DNA of 64,000 nt from NCBI RefSeq assembly GCF_001183545.1, contig NZ_KQ236688.1, positions 1,083,149-1,147,148 on the forward strand, in the 5' to 3' direction. The notes beneath the pieces are model-generated. The model ran no database searches. It saw nothing but the letters and a program-made list of their open reading frames with translations, and was not told the origin of the DNA. The translations under genes and the position numbers were made by a program. Below are positions 9,001 through 16,682 of the stretch, in pieces. Source of the stretch: Cellvibrio sp. pealriver. Lineage in GTDB: Bacteria; Pseudomonadota; Gammaproteobacteria; Pseudomonadales; Cellvibrionaceae. Numbering within the stretch: the stretch's first letter is position 1; the number at the start of each line of letters is the position of its first letter.

Positions 9001-10844
9001 GTAGTATTTATGTGAATATGCCGCTGCATGGCGATGCGAGCAAACATACCTTGCCGAAGTTAGTGCAAGCTGAAAATTATGCTGCGCGCAATGCATTGCG
9101 TGTTGAAGAAACCAAAGACGTTTCCGGTTTCCTGAACTTGAGTGATGTTGGTGCCGGTGCCTGGGTTGAGTACAACGTAAATGGTGCTGCCAATACTTAC
9201 GATATTAATTTGCGTGTAGCGAGTGCAGCAGCGGGTACTATTAATGTGTTGGTCGATGGCGTACAGCGCACCACAATTAACGTTCCCTCAACCGGTGGAT
9301 TGCAAACCTGGGGCAATGCAACTGCACAACTTGCACTGACCAGCGGCGCGCACCAAATCCGTTTGGTGTTCAATCAGGCAATTAACCTGAACTGGATGAA
9401 GTTTACTATCGCAGGTGCTGGCAGCTCGTCATCAAGCAGCGTTGCTCCATCGTCTTCATCCAGAAGTTCAAGCAGCATTGCGCCTTCATCGTCATCAAGA
9501 AGTTCAAGCAGTGTGGCAACAACATCGTCAGTTGCAACATCTTCTTCATCTAGCACCAGCAGTGCGATTGTGAATCCGGTTGGTAACCTTGCACTGAATC
9601 GTCCGGCTGTTGCTTCAACAACAGAAGGTCAAGCATGGGCGGCAAGTAATGCGGTAGATGCAAGTGCAACAACCCGTTGGGCAAGTAATGCAGTTGATCC
9701 TACCTGGATTATGGTGGACTTGGGTGCGAGCTACAGTTTCAATCAGGTAGTGTTGCATTGGGAAGCGGCTTACGGAAAATCCTATGCGATCCAAACATCA
9801 ACCAACGGTACAAGTTGGACAACCGTTTATGAAACAACAACGGGTGCGGGTGGTCGTGAAGTATTGAATGTGAATGGAACTGGCCGCTATGTGCGTATGT
9901 ACGGAACGGCGCGCGGCACTGGCTACGGATATTCGTTGTTTGATTTCCAGGTAAACAACAACCCAGTGGCATCAAGTTCTGTTGCATCTTCAATTGCGAG
10001 TTCAACTCCAAGCTCTGTTGCTAGCTCTATTAAAAGTTCGGTAGCAAGTTCAGTTGCAAGCTCGGTTGCGCCATCGACAAACCTTGCGCTGAATCGCCCT
10101 GCAGTTGCATCAACAACACAAGCGGGACTGCCAATTGTTAACGCATTTGATGGCAATGCCGGCACCCGTTGGGGTAGTGAGTGGAGCGATGCACAATGGA
10201 TTTATGTTGACCTTGGTGCAGCCTATGACATCAACAAAGTGGTGTTGAGCTGGGAAGGTGCCTACGGCAAAAGTTATGAAATCCAAACCTCTAACGATGC
10301 AGTAACCTGGACCAGAATTTACAGCACGACAAATGGCAATGGTGGTGTGGAAACACTCAACATTACCGGTACCGGTCGTTATGTGCGTATGTTCGGTATT
10401 GCGCGTGGTACAGGCTACGGTTATTCATTGTATGAGTTTGCGGTTCACGGCACTCCTGCTGTAGTGGGTAATAAAGCACTAAACAAAACCGCTGTAGCGT
10501 CCACCATTGAAGGCGCGAGCACTGCTGCCAATTTTGCAGTCGATGGCAACACCAACACCCGTTGGAGTAGTCAATTTTTGGATGGGCAGTGGATTTATGT
10601 CGATCTGGGCAGCACCATGAGTGTGAATGGTGTAACGCTGAAATGGGAAGGTGCTTACGCAAAAGCCTACAACATTCAGGTATCTAACGATGCTACCAAC
10701 TGGACTACCGTAAAAGCGGAAACCAATAGTGATGGCGGTTTTGATGATCACTTGCTATCGGCAAGTGGCCGCTATGTGCGTATCCTGAGTGTGACCCGCT
10801 CAAGTGGTTATGGTATTTCGTTGTGGGATTTTGAGGTTTACTAA
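6063..10844 (+). CDS. Multimodular secreted beta-1,3-glucanase with GH16 and GH128 domains, CBM6 and three CBM32-like modules
   Basis: 1593-residue exported protein. Order: signal peptide (1 to about 28, ending ASA-Q); GH16 (about 30-280) with the ExDxxE catalytic motif GEWDILEAG (E144, D146, E149); two tandem beta-sandwich modules of about 165 residues (293-455, 458-633), each opening with GNFGI.TET; PKD domain (643-731, WDFGDG); GH128 catalytic core (738-990) with acid/base E816 in FNEPN and nucleophile E919 in MTEFSAW; CBM6 (998-1119); Ser-rich linker; F5/8-type CBM32-like module; second Ser-rich linker; two more CBM32-like modules (1339-1593). Both catalytic families act on beta-1,3-glucans such as laminarin or fungal wall glucan. 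Start at 6063 is preferred over 6048 because it directly begins the signal peptide. Domain families are assigned by motif, not by search. Confidence 0.92.
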   Translation: MKTPLRCLSLGALALGVNLAMTVPASAQSTPIWSDEFNGTRIDNTIWSYKVGGDGNGNGELQHYTARSQNSYIEDGKLVIEAKREAYEGKQFTSARLHTNGRMSFKYGTLEARIKLPRVDNGLWPAFWMLGTNFGLDGWPKSGEWDILEAGYKSALTDGTANKSVSAALHWWHESGTWSDWLQADHAQSTQLPTNFYDDYHTYKLDWTPSNVTISVDGNPYFTMDITDPNMSEFRDNPASIILNLAVGGWNFVEITDPAQITAPFPAKMYVDYVRLYANDSTELHVANDNLPTGNFGISTETTPVLNELNWGDRTNLYIWNNMTNIATTPSEGSGALAYSIAAGNWWGMGLVHKDQNLRNYKHGYLHLDIKTNSTSSFSIGLASTSGGDGKVDFNEGGDQYGLVRDGEWHHVAIPLSKFGNLDFETIKTLFSVFGPGPSATMEIAFDNIYLTESIALQAPEFGNFGIYTETPEHKNAGEFAFGVSGDLFLWDNTLTLESGANKEGNSALHLKSTGKGWYGMGLTARDGFNLTAFDNADAKLHFSMKTTHTGDFQIGFKSGALNEIGQKWINFKAGSDPYGFVRDGQWHEIQIPMSELAKDLDLFDVRQLLQVLGGGETAGISIDDVYISGGQQAKDPGTNGTVVNRAPSAAIKTSILGGIAPAVITFDGTKSVDVNGDALTYTWDFGDGTTGTGATLNHTYTNEGSYHVTLTVSDGELTSTARTFIFVDKDFSSAKSAKRGLGYGTHSVDDMTVMSKGISWWYNWSIKPDLSIQNIYQQFGVEFVPMAWNGNFNDAELRAYIASHPDVKYILAFNEPNFIDQANMTPSQAVAQWPRLEAIANEFGLKIVSVAMNYCGNCVTENGTTYYSPFDYFDDFFELCPTCKVDALSIHAYMPDVNGIEWYVNEFKKYGKPIWMTEFSAWETVKTLEDQKRMLIQVVDSFENNPDMQRYAWFTGRRNGHPFNGLFDYRQSGVLTELGSIYVNMPLHGDASKHTLPKLVQAENYAARNALRVEETKDVSGFLNLSDVGAGAWVEYNVNGAANTYDINLRVASAAAGTINVLVDGVQRTTINVPSTGGLQTWGNATAQLALTSGAHQIRLVFNQAINLNWMKFTIAGAGSSSSSSVAPSSSSRSSSSIAPSSSSRSSSSVATTSSVATSSSSSTSSAIVNPVGNLALNRPAVASTTEGQAWAASNAVDASATTRWASNAVDPTWIMVDLGASYSFNQVVLHWEAAYGKSYAIQTSTNGTSWTTVYETTTGAGGREVLNVNGTGRYVRMYGTARGTGYGYSLFDFQVNNNPVASSSVASSIASSTPSSVASSIKSSVASSVASSVAPSTNLALNRPAVASTTQAGLPIVNAFDGNAGTRWGSEWSDAQWIYVDLGAAYDINKVVLSWEGAYGKSYEIQTSNDAVTWTRIYSTTNGNGGVETLNITGTGRYVRMFGIARGTGYGYSLYEFAVHGTPAVVGNKALNKTAVASTIEGASTAANFAVDGNTNTRWSSQFLDGQWIYVDLGSTMSVNGVTLKWEGAYAKAYNIQVSNDATNWTTVKAETNSDGGFDDHLLSASGRYVRILSVTRSSGYGISLWDFEVY

Positions 10845-10872
10845 TCGATAGTTGACCACACTGGAAAATGTA

Positions 10873-10906
10873 AACCGCGTGCAAGCAATTGCACGCGGTT
10901 TTTTTA
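10873..10906 (+). terminator. Rho-independent terminator after GH16-GH128 gene
   Basis: Perfect 12-bp stem AACCGCGTGCAA/TTGCACGCGGTT (10873-10884 with 10889-10900), GCAA loop, and T-run to about 10906. It isolates the giant glucanase from the esterase gene. Confidence 0.93.
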
Positions 10907-10994
10907 TTCCTTCATCCTGAGTGAAAAACGCTGTTATTACTGCTAACCTCCGCCTGCATTCAAAACTGAATATCAATAAAAGTAGGAAGGAGCT

Positions 10995-12176
10995 ATGCAA
11001 GTGTTATTAAAAAGAACAACGTTTATTCAATGGGTGACAGTGACGGCAGTACTTTTTTCAGGGCAGTTTTTTTCAGGAGAAGTGTTTTCAGCAGAGGTGT
11101 TGTCAGAAGAAAGGTTTTCAAAAGAGCCGCTTTCCAATGTTGCTACTGCGCAAACAGACAAGTATGTGTTACCCGTGCACTACAGTGGTCGTGTATTGGT
11201 TGAAAAACAGGATCAGTTAACAACCTATACTTATTCGTGGCCCGGTGTTTATTTTGAAGCAGAATTTAATGGGCCAGCGCTGGACGTCAGGTTAAACGAT
11301 ACTAACAATATTCTTAATATCATCATTGATGATAAAGAACCCATAGTGTTGAACCGGCCTGGCAAGACAACGTATTCACTCAACAACCTCGGTGAAGGGC
11401 GACACAAAGTTCGTCTTGAAAAACGGACTGAAACTCACGTCGGGACAGGTACTTTTGAGGGGTTTTATGTAAGCGCTAAAGAAAGCGTCTTAGCGCCTGC
11501 ATCGCGGCAGCGAAGCATAGAATTTATTGGCGATTCATTTTCCGCTGGTTACGCTAACCTATCCACAAGCCGCGAATGTGATGGCGAAGCGATTTTTAGC
11601 ACAACCAACACACATCAGACATTTGGCGCACTCACTGCAAAACACTTCAATGCCGACTATCAAATCAATGCGATTTCTGGCAGTGGCGTAGTGCGTAATT
11701 ATAATGGTGCTTTTCCAGACAAAAACTTTGTGCAGTTTTATCCTTATACGATACTTGGCGATACAACGAATAAATACGAAAGCGCGTGGTCTCCGGATAT
11801 TATTGTTCTGGAACTTGGCGGAAATGATTTTGCTACACCCTTGAATCCGGGTGAAAAATGGAAAAACCGTGAAGCCCTGCAACGTGACTATATAGAAAAC
11901 TACACGGCTTTTATTCTTGATCTGAGAAAGAAAAACCCGCGAGCAGGTTTGATTTTAGTGGTGCCCAGTATGGGGTCAGACGAGTTGCTTCAGCAGCATA
12001 CGAAAGTGAAAGAACAGTTGAAAACCCGTGGTGAAACCAGAGTGCAATTGCTCACTACTGGCCCCATGGAGTTGACGAGCTGCCACTGGCACCCCTCGGT
12101 AAAAGATCACCAAGCAGTGAGTCAGATGCTGGTTGACTTCATCAACGCGACCCCTGAAATCTGGAAAGGGAAATAA
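10995..12176 (+). CDS. Secreted SGNH-hydrolase acetyl esterase, CE2-like
   Basis: 393-residue exported esterase. After an N-terminal signal region, a jelly-roll-like domain (about 58-165, YSGRVL..YSWPGVYFEAEFNG) precedes an SGNH hydrolase domain, the two-domain layout of carbohydrate esterase family 2. Nucleophile S181 lies in FIGDSFSAGY; GSGVVRNYNG and LGGND give the Gly and Asn blocks; the catalytic histidine is probably H366 in CHWHPS. The residue three before it is Cys, not Asp, fitting the Ser-His dyad described for CE2 enzymes. It probably deacetylates plant or algal polysaccharide. A good ribosome site (AAGGAGC) precedes the start. The low-complexity stretch FSGEVFSAEVLSEERFSKE after the hydrophobic core is odd. 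Confidence 0.86.
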   Translation: MQVLLKRTTFIQWVTVTAVLFSGQFFSGEVFSAEVLSEERFSKEPLSNVATAQTDKYVLPVHYSGRVLVEKQDQLTTYTYSWPGVYFEAEFNGPALDVRLNDTNNILNIIIDDKEPIVLNRPGKTTYSLNNLGEGRHKVRLEKRTETHVGTGTFEGFYVSAKESVLAPASRQRSIEFIGDSFSAGYANLSTSRECDGEAIFSTTNTHQTFGALTAKHFNADYQINAISGSGVVRNYNGAFPDKNFVQFYPYTILGDTTNKYESAWSPDIIVLELGGNDFATPLNPGEKWKNREALQRDYIENYTAFILDLRKKNPRAGLILVVPSMGSDELLQQHTKVKEQLKTRGETRVQLLTTGPMELTSCHWHPSVKDHQAVSQMLVDFINATPEIWKGK

Positions 12177-12187
12177 TCTTTCCCTTT
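12165..12187. terminator. Bidirectional hairpin between convergent esterase and AraC genes
   Basis: AAAGGGAAA/TTTCCCTTT stem (12165-12173 with 12179-12187) with a 5-nt loop contains the esterase stop codon and reaches the stop of the convergent regulator gene, so it can serve both strands. Confidence 0.65.
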
Positions 12188-13349
12188 AATGCGGTAGATG
12201 CTCTTGCCGGTATTCTGAAGGTGTTTGGCCTACATGTTTTTTGAAAAAGGTGTTAAATACCGATTTACTGTTAAATCCGATATCCAAATAAATGTGGGTG
12301 ATGGTTTTGGATTTATGCTTTGGATCGGCCAACATTTTTTTGGCTTCTTCAATTCGATAGCGGTTAATAAACTCATAGAAATTGCTATCGAAATGGCGGT
12401 TAAACACCAGAGATAAATCGCGCGATGGAATTTTGAGCGTCTCGGCGAGCATGTCTAGTGTTATATCTGGCTGCAGATAAGGTTTGTGCTCGCGCATCAT
12501 GGCATCGATTTTTTCGGCAAATCCGGTGTTGAGTAGTTTTTCCTCCGTTGGCTTTTTAAGCGGGTCTTTTTGTTTGATGGTCACAAAACCGGAGAAGTAG
12601 CGGATGCTGGTGAATACCAGCGCAAGCACCAGTACAAAGACGACGTAATAACCCGTTAACCCAATCACTTCAAACCAGTGCGGGTGAAAGCCTATAAACA
12701 GGTGAAGTAATTTTGCGCAGGCAAGTGCAGCTTCGGTAACGGTGATAATCAAAAAGCCAATCACTAGTGATATCAACCAACGAATGTCTACCCGTTCAAT
12801 ATTTGAGTGAGTTGTTTTTAATTGGTTGCGATATTTGGCAATCAAGACCAAACACGCCACACAATAGCCAATACGTCCAGCCTTACATAAAAAATCGACC
12901 AGTAAATAGCCAGGGCTATACATGTAGATATCGTCATCAATCAGCAGTATGCGCTCTTCCAGACTGTGCGTATAAAAGGTGAGCCCGAGGAACAGGGCAA
13001 ATAATCCCAATGGGATTAAATGCAAAGCATCGCGTTTGTGTAAGGTGAAATCGTGGTAGACCAGTGATTTGATATAAAAATAAAGCAGGGCTGCATCCAG
13101 ATAATAGCCAAAGCCTATCCATAAAAATAAACGGGGATAATTATTGAGCGCGATCATTTTGAAATCGGCACCCCATAAAATCAGTTCATGGATTGGGATA
13201 AACGCATGCGCCAACAAAAAAGCCGCAAGAAAATAATTGCTTTTATTGGCTGGAGGGTTAGTGACCAAGAGTAAGACGGCAAAGCAGGCACACTGCAAAG
13301 CCGTCATCATCAATACCAGATCGTGGATATTAAATACGGTTTCGTTCAT
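12186..13349 (-). CDS. Membrane-anchored AraC family transcriptional regulator
   Basis: 387 residues. The first about 245 residues hold seven or so hydrophobic segments; the C-terminal about 110 residues are an AraC/XylS DNA-binding domain with LDMLAETLKIPSRDLSLVFNRH (first helix-turn-helix) and THIYLDIGFNSKSVFNTFFKKHVGQTPSEYR (second, read in parts). Such regulators bind DNA while sitting in the inner membrane and are common beside secreted polysaccharide-degrading enzymes. It lies between the CE2 esterase and the GH5 gene, divergent from the latter, so it is the best candidate controller of the locus. A perfect 14-bp inverted repeat lies 71-102 bp upstream of its start. Confidence 0.88.
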   Translation of the reverse strand: MNETVFNIHDLVLMMTALQCACFAVLLLVTNPPANKSNYFLAAFLLAHAFIPIHELILWGADFKMIALNNYPRLFLWIGFGYYLDAALLYFYIKSLVYHDFTLHKRDALHLIPLGLFALFLGLTFYTHSLEERILLIDDDIYMYSPGYLLVDFLCKAGRIGYCVACLVLIAKYRNQLKTTHSNIERVDIRWLISLVIGFLIITVTEAALACAKLLHLFIGFHPHWFEVIGLTGYYVVFVLVLALVFTSIRYFSGFVTIKQKDPLKKPTEEKLLNTGFAEKIDAMMREHKPYLQPDITLDMLAETLKIPSRDLSLVFNRHFDSNFYEFINRYRIEEAKKMLADPKHKSKTITHIYLDIGFNSKSVFNTFFKKHVGQTPSEYRQEHLPH

Positions 13350-13419
13350 AGCTGTGGTTGATCGTGTGTAAGTTATTGTTGTAATTCAAGTTGCCAGTAT
13401 ATGCCAAGCGCTCTTTCCC

Positions 13420-13451
13420 AACGACATAAACTTATCAAAGTTTATGTCGTT
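13420..13451. promoter_or_regulatory. Perfect 14-bp inverted repeat in the divergent araC-type/GH5 intergenic region
   Basis: AACGACATAAACTT (13420-13433), loop ATCA, then its exact complement AAGTTTATGTCGTT (13438-13451). The region 13350-13769 is 420 bp with no credible gene. The repeat lies nearer the regulator start (13349) than the GH5 start (13770). It could be an operator or a terminator-like hairpin; only four T residues follow on the plus strand, so an operator is favoured. Confidence 0.5.
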
Positions 13452-13769
13452 TTCTCATGTAGTGCTGTGCCTTGTTCAATTAAGGTTGAAATTTTTCGTT
13501 GAAATAAGTCTGACAAATATTGCATGCAACATTTCTTTACAGTTGCGCTCTCAAATTTTACAAATTTTCTAAGTCGTTGAGATGTCTGGGAAATTATTGC
13601 TTTGAGCTGCTTCCCACTTGTCGGGTTCGAAAAGATGGGAGCGGAATCGTTCATCCTGAAGTTTATTCGAACGCGCTTTTGATGTGTCGTCACTAGTATA
13701 GGGCTGCGTATGATTTTGCCGGTGCTAGCGTCGGTATTACAAACAATAATTCGCTTTAGAGGTACTTCT

Positions 13770-15545
13770 GTGAACATACAAAAACTCACTATTAAAAAAA
13801 TACTGTTGGCTGCGTGCATTGGGTTAAGCAGCACCGTATCGCTGATATCTACAGCGAATGCCCAACAAAGTTATTTGCGCGCGGATGGGCAATACATCGT
13901 CAATGAACAAGGCGAGAAAGTGCTATTGCGGGGCATGGGTTTGGGGGGCTGGATGCTACAAGAAGGTTACATGCTCAAATTGGGCAATCTTGGCCAACAA
14001 CATGTCATGCGCGCAAAAATTGAAGAGTTGATAGGCGCAGAAGCAACACAAGAATTTTACGATGCATGGCTTGCTAACCACACCACCAAAGCGGATATCG
14101 ATGCAATGGCCAAGTGGGGTTTTAACTCGGTACGTTTGCCAATGCACTTTAATCTCTACACTTTGCCAATTGAACAAGAGCCCGTAAAAGGGCAGAACAC
14201 CTGGTTGGAAAAAGGCTTTGAGATGACGGATCAATTGGTTGCTTGGGCGAAAGCAAACAATATGTATGTGATCCTGGATTTACACGCTGCACCGGGCGGG
14301 CAGGGCAACGACTTTGCCATTTCAGATCGCAATCCCAATACGCCATCGCTTTGGCAGAGTGAAGCCAACCAGCAAAAAATGGTTGAGCTGTGGCGCAAGC
14401 TTGCGCAACGTTATGCCAATGAACCCACGATTGGTGCTTACGACATTATCAATGAACCTAACTGGGGTTTTGAAAGTGCCGATGATAAAAACGGTTGCAA
14501 AGAAACTAAAAATGAACCGCTAAAAAAATTAATGGTGGATGTAACCAAAGCCATCCGCTCGGTAGATAACAAGCACATGATTATTATTGAAGGTAATTGC
14601 TGGGGTAATAATTACGCCGGTGTATTGCCGCAATGGGATAACAACATGGTGCTCAGCTTCCACAAATATTGGAACAACAACACCCTTGGCGATATTAAAA
14701 GCCATCTCGAATTACGCGAAAAGTACAACATGCCCATTTGGCTGGGTGAGTCGGGGGAAAACTCCAATCTGTGGTTTACCGACGCGATTACATTGGTTGA
14801 ATCCCAAGGTATTGGTTGGGCGTGGTGGCCGCTGAAAAAACTCGGGTTCAATAATCCTTTGGAAGTAAAACCTAACGCAGGCTATTTGGCGTTGGTTGAT
14901 TATTGGAATGGCAAAGGCGAGAAACCATCCGCAGCGGTAGCCAAAAAAGCGCTGATGCAATTAGCGAATCACGATATCCGTTTTGAAAACACGCAATATC
15001 ACCCAGAAGTGATTGATGCGATGTTCCGTCAAACCTATTCCAAACTGAATATGCCTTTTAAAGAGCATCGCATTGCCAAATCAGGCGGTAATCTTGCCGC
15101 GGTAGATTACGATATGGGGCACAGTGGGATCGCGTATTTTGATAAAGATTCCGCCAATTACCATATCTCTGCCGGCAGTGAGCGTATGCCTTGGAACCGC
15201 GGAACGACTTACCGCAATGAAGGCGTCGATATCGCGTGGGATGACGCTAAAAAAGCTTACTTCATTAACCATATCGAAACCGGTGAGTGGACTGAGTACA
15301 CCATCGAAGCCGATAAAGCGGGTAGCTACACATTAACTGCCCAAGTTAAATCCACAACGGATACCGGTCGCATCGCCGTCAGTGTTAATAATGCGCCTTC
15401 GGCGAGCGAAGCGGCCATTGGCCAATCTGATAAATGGCAGTCGGTTGCTGTTGGCACAATTACTTTATTACAAGGCACCAACAAAATTCGGATACATGCC
15501 AAAGCGGGCGGCTACGAATTGTTATCCCTGCAACTAAAACGCTAA
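13770..15545 (+). CDS. Secreted GH5 family glycoside hydrolase with C-terminal CBM6-like module
   Basis: 591 residues from the GTG at 13770, chosen because AGAGG lies 7 nt upstream and the product then begins with a normal signal peptide ending ANA-Q. The GH5 barrel (about 40-430) has the family order: LRGMGLGGWM, SVRLPMHF, LDLHAAPGGQ, acid/base E229 in INEPNW, FHKYW, nucleophile E327 in LGESGEN and WAWWPLKK. A beta-sandwich of CBM6 type (about 465-590, GEWTEYTIEADKAGSYTL) ends the protein. Sequence patterns resemble GH5 enzymes acting on beta-glucans, but the subfamily and linkage (1,3, 1,4 or 1,6) cannot be fixed. It is transcribed away from the AraC-type regulator. Confidence 0.87.
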   Translation: MNIQKLTIKKILLAACIGLSSTVSLISTANAQQSYLRADGQYIVNEQGEKVLLRGMGLGGWMLQEGYMLKLGNLGQQHVMRAKIEELIGAEATQEFYDAWLANHTTKADIDAMAKWGFNSVRLPMHFNLYTLPIEQEPVKGQNTWLEKGFEMTDQLVAWAKANNMYVILDLHAAPGGQGNDFAISDRNPNTPSLWQSEANQQKMVELWRKLAQRYANEPTIGAYDIINEPNWGFESADDKNGCKETKNEPLKKLMVDVTKAIRSVDNKHMIIIEGNCWGNNYAGVLPQWDNNMVLSFHKYWNNNTLGDIKSHLELREKYNMPIWLGESGENSNLWFTDAITLVESQGIGWAWWPLKKLGFNNPLEVKPNAGYLALVDYWNGKGEKPSAAVAKKALMQLANHDIRFENTQYHPEVIDAMFRQTYSKLNMPFKEHRIAKSGGNLAAVDYDMGHSGIAYFDKDSANYHISAGSERMPWNRGTTYRNEGVDIAWDDAKKAYFINHIETGEWTEYTIEADKAGSYTLTAQVKSTTDTGRIAVSVNNAPSASEAAIGQSDKWQSVAVGTITLLQGTNKIRIHAKAGGYELLSLQLKR

Positions 15546-15605
15546 ACAGTTCAGTAAAAACCAACGTCTCTCCGCGACATCGTTTATCGATCTAGCGAAC
15601 TCATT

Positions 15606-15630
15606 GGGAGCCATATGGCTCCCTTTTTTT
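15606..15630 (+). terminator. Rho-independent terminator after GH5 gene
   Basis: GGGAGCC/GGCTCCC stem (15606-15612 with 15617-15623), ATAT loop and seven T residues. Confidence 0.92.
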
Positions 15631-15739
15631 ACGCTGTTTTTTTATTTTGTGTCGAAATGTCATAGAGTCGAACGACTAATGAATACCTCTTGTGAGGTTA
15701 AATTCATAACCGTCAATACCTATTTAAAGGAGTACAGAT

Positions 15740-16225
15740 ATGTCTAACCCGGCCAAAAATACCATTTGCCTATGGTACGAGCGCGATGCCGAAGAGGCTG
15801 CACGTTTTTACGCATCCATATTTCCCAATTCTTATGTGACCTCTGTCAATCTGGCTCCTGGAGATTATCCATCAGGTCAGCAAGGTGACGTGTTAACCGT
15901 TGATTTTACTGTGATGGGTATTCCATGTATCGGACTCAATGGCGGGCCTGCATTTAAACACTCGGAAGCCTTTTCATTTCAGGTTGCCACCCAGGATCAG
16001 GCGGAAACGGATCACTATTGGAATGCGATTGTTAATAACGGTGGTGCAGAAAGTGAATGCGGATGGTGTAAGGATAAGTGGGGAATCTCCTGGCAGATCA
16101 CCCCGGCAGTGTTGATTCAAGCCATTACACATCCTGATCCTTCAGCGGCAAAACGTGCATTTGATGCAATGATGACTATGCGAAAAATTGATATTGCGAC
16201 AATAGAAAAGGCACTTCGTGGCTAG
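15740..16225 (+). CDS. VOC family protein (PhnB / 3-demethylubiquinone methyltransferase-like fold)
   Basis: 161-residue cytoplasmic protein of the glyoxalase/VOC superfamily, PhnB-like subgroup: ICLWYERDAEEAARFYASIFPNS at the N-terminus, a central GIPCIGLNGGP, and the CGWCKDKWGISWQITP block near the end. These proteins are often annotated from a metal-dependent methyltransferase-like domain, but most have no proven reaction. A strong AAAGGAG site precedes the ATG. It lies within the glucanase locus but looks like an unrelated single gene; a short hairpin (ACCTC/GAGGT, 15685-15698) lies upstream. Confidence 0.87.
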   Translation: MSNPAKNTICLWYERDAEEAARFYASIFPNSYVTSVNLAPGDYPSGQQGDVLTVDFTVMGIPCIGLNGGPAFKHSEAFSFQVATQDQAETDHYWNAIVNNGGAESECGWCKDKWGISWQITPAVLIQAITHPDPSAAKRAFDAMMTMRKIDIATIEKALRG

Positions 16226-16636
16226 CACGCGTGCCGATTCACGTTTGGCGCAACATGGTACATTTTTCGATTCACGTCGAATGCCGCTGCGCCATTGTTT
16301 GCCCAATTTACAGTGTTGCAGCGGAACTGTTACCCAAATCCGCAAGGAGAGTTGTCTCCATCACAATTTTTGTAACGATATTTCGCATAACAACCAAAAA
16401 ACTGTTTCAGATTACGCGCACGAAAGTGGGAAGCTCTTATTGCTCAGGTTCGACTTTATGATCTTTATGTTTATATTAAAAATGCTTTGATCTATTGGTT
16501 TTTTTTGATTCTTTTCATTCTTTGAGTTTTTATTACTTTTTTTTATACTCGTTTTCGTGCAACAGCGGCTGTACACAAAAATAACAAAAACACTGGGCAC
16601 ATTTTCGGTTTAATCATCTGATGTATCCCTTCCCGT

Positions 16637-16652
16637 ATGGTGTTTACACCAT
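16637..16652. promoter_or_regulatory. Inverted repeat ATGGTGT-TT-ACACCAT upstream of the thaumatin-like gene
   Basis: A perfect 7-bp inverted repeat with 2-bp centre, extendable to 10 bp with one G-T pair, lies 31 bp before the start codon of the CBM56/thaumatin gene. It is the only clear structure in the 457-bp intergenic stretch 16226-16682, which is otherwise AT-rich with no credible gene. Possible repressor or activator site. Confidence 0.4.
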
Positions 16653-16682
16653 GCGCCAGCGAGGCTTTATCTGGAGAAAACC

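Noticed and set aside
9421..10075. Ser-rich repeats as a tandem DNA repeat or slippage element
   Set aside because: They are explained as protein linkers between binding modules, usual in Cellvibrio enzymes.
13442..13834. 130-codon minus-strand open frame between the AraC-type and GH5 genes
   Set aside because: It overlaps the GH5 signal-peptide region, has no ribosome site or recognisable motif, and its composition is like intergenic DNA.
16218..16490. 90- and 76-codon plus-strand frames after the VOC gene
   Set aside because: Overlapping frames without ribosome sites, Cys/His-rich nonsense composition, ending in AT-rich DNA.
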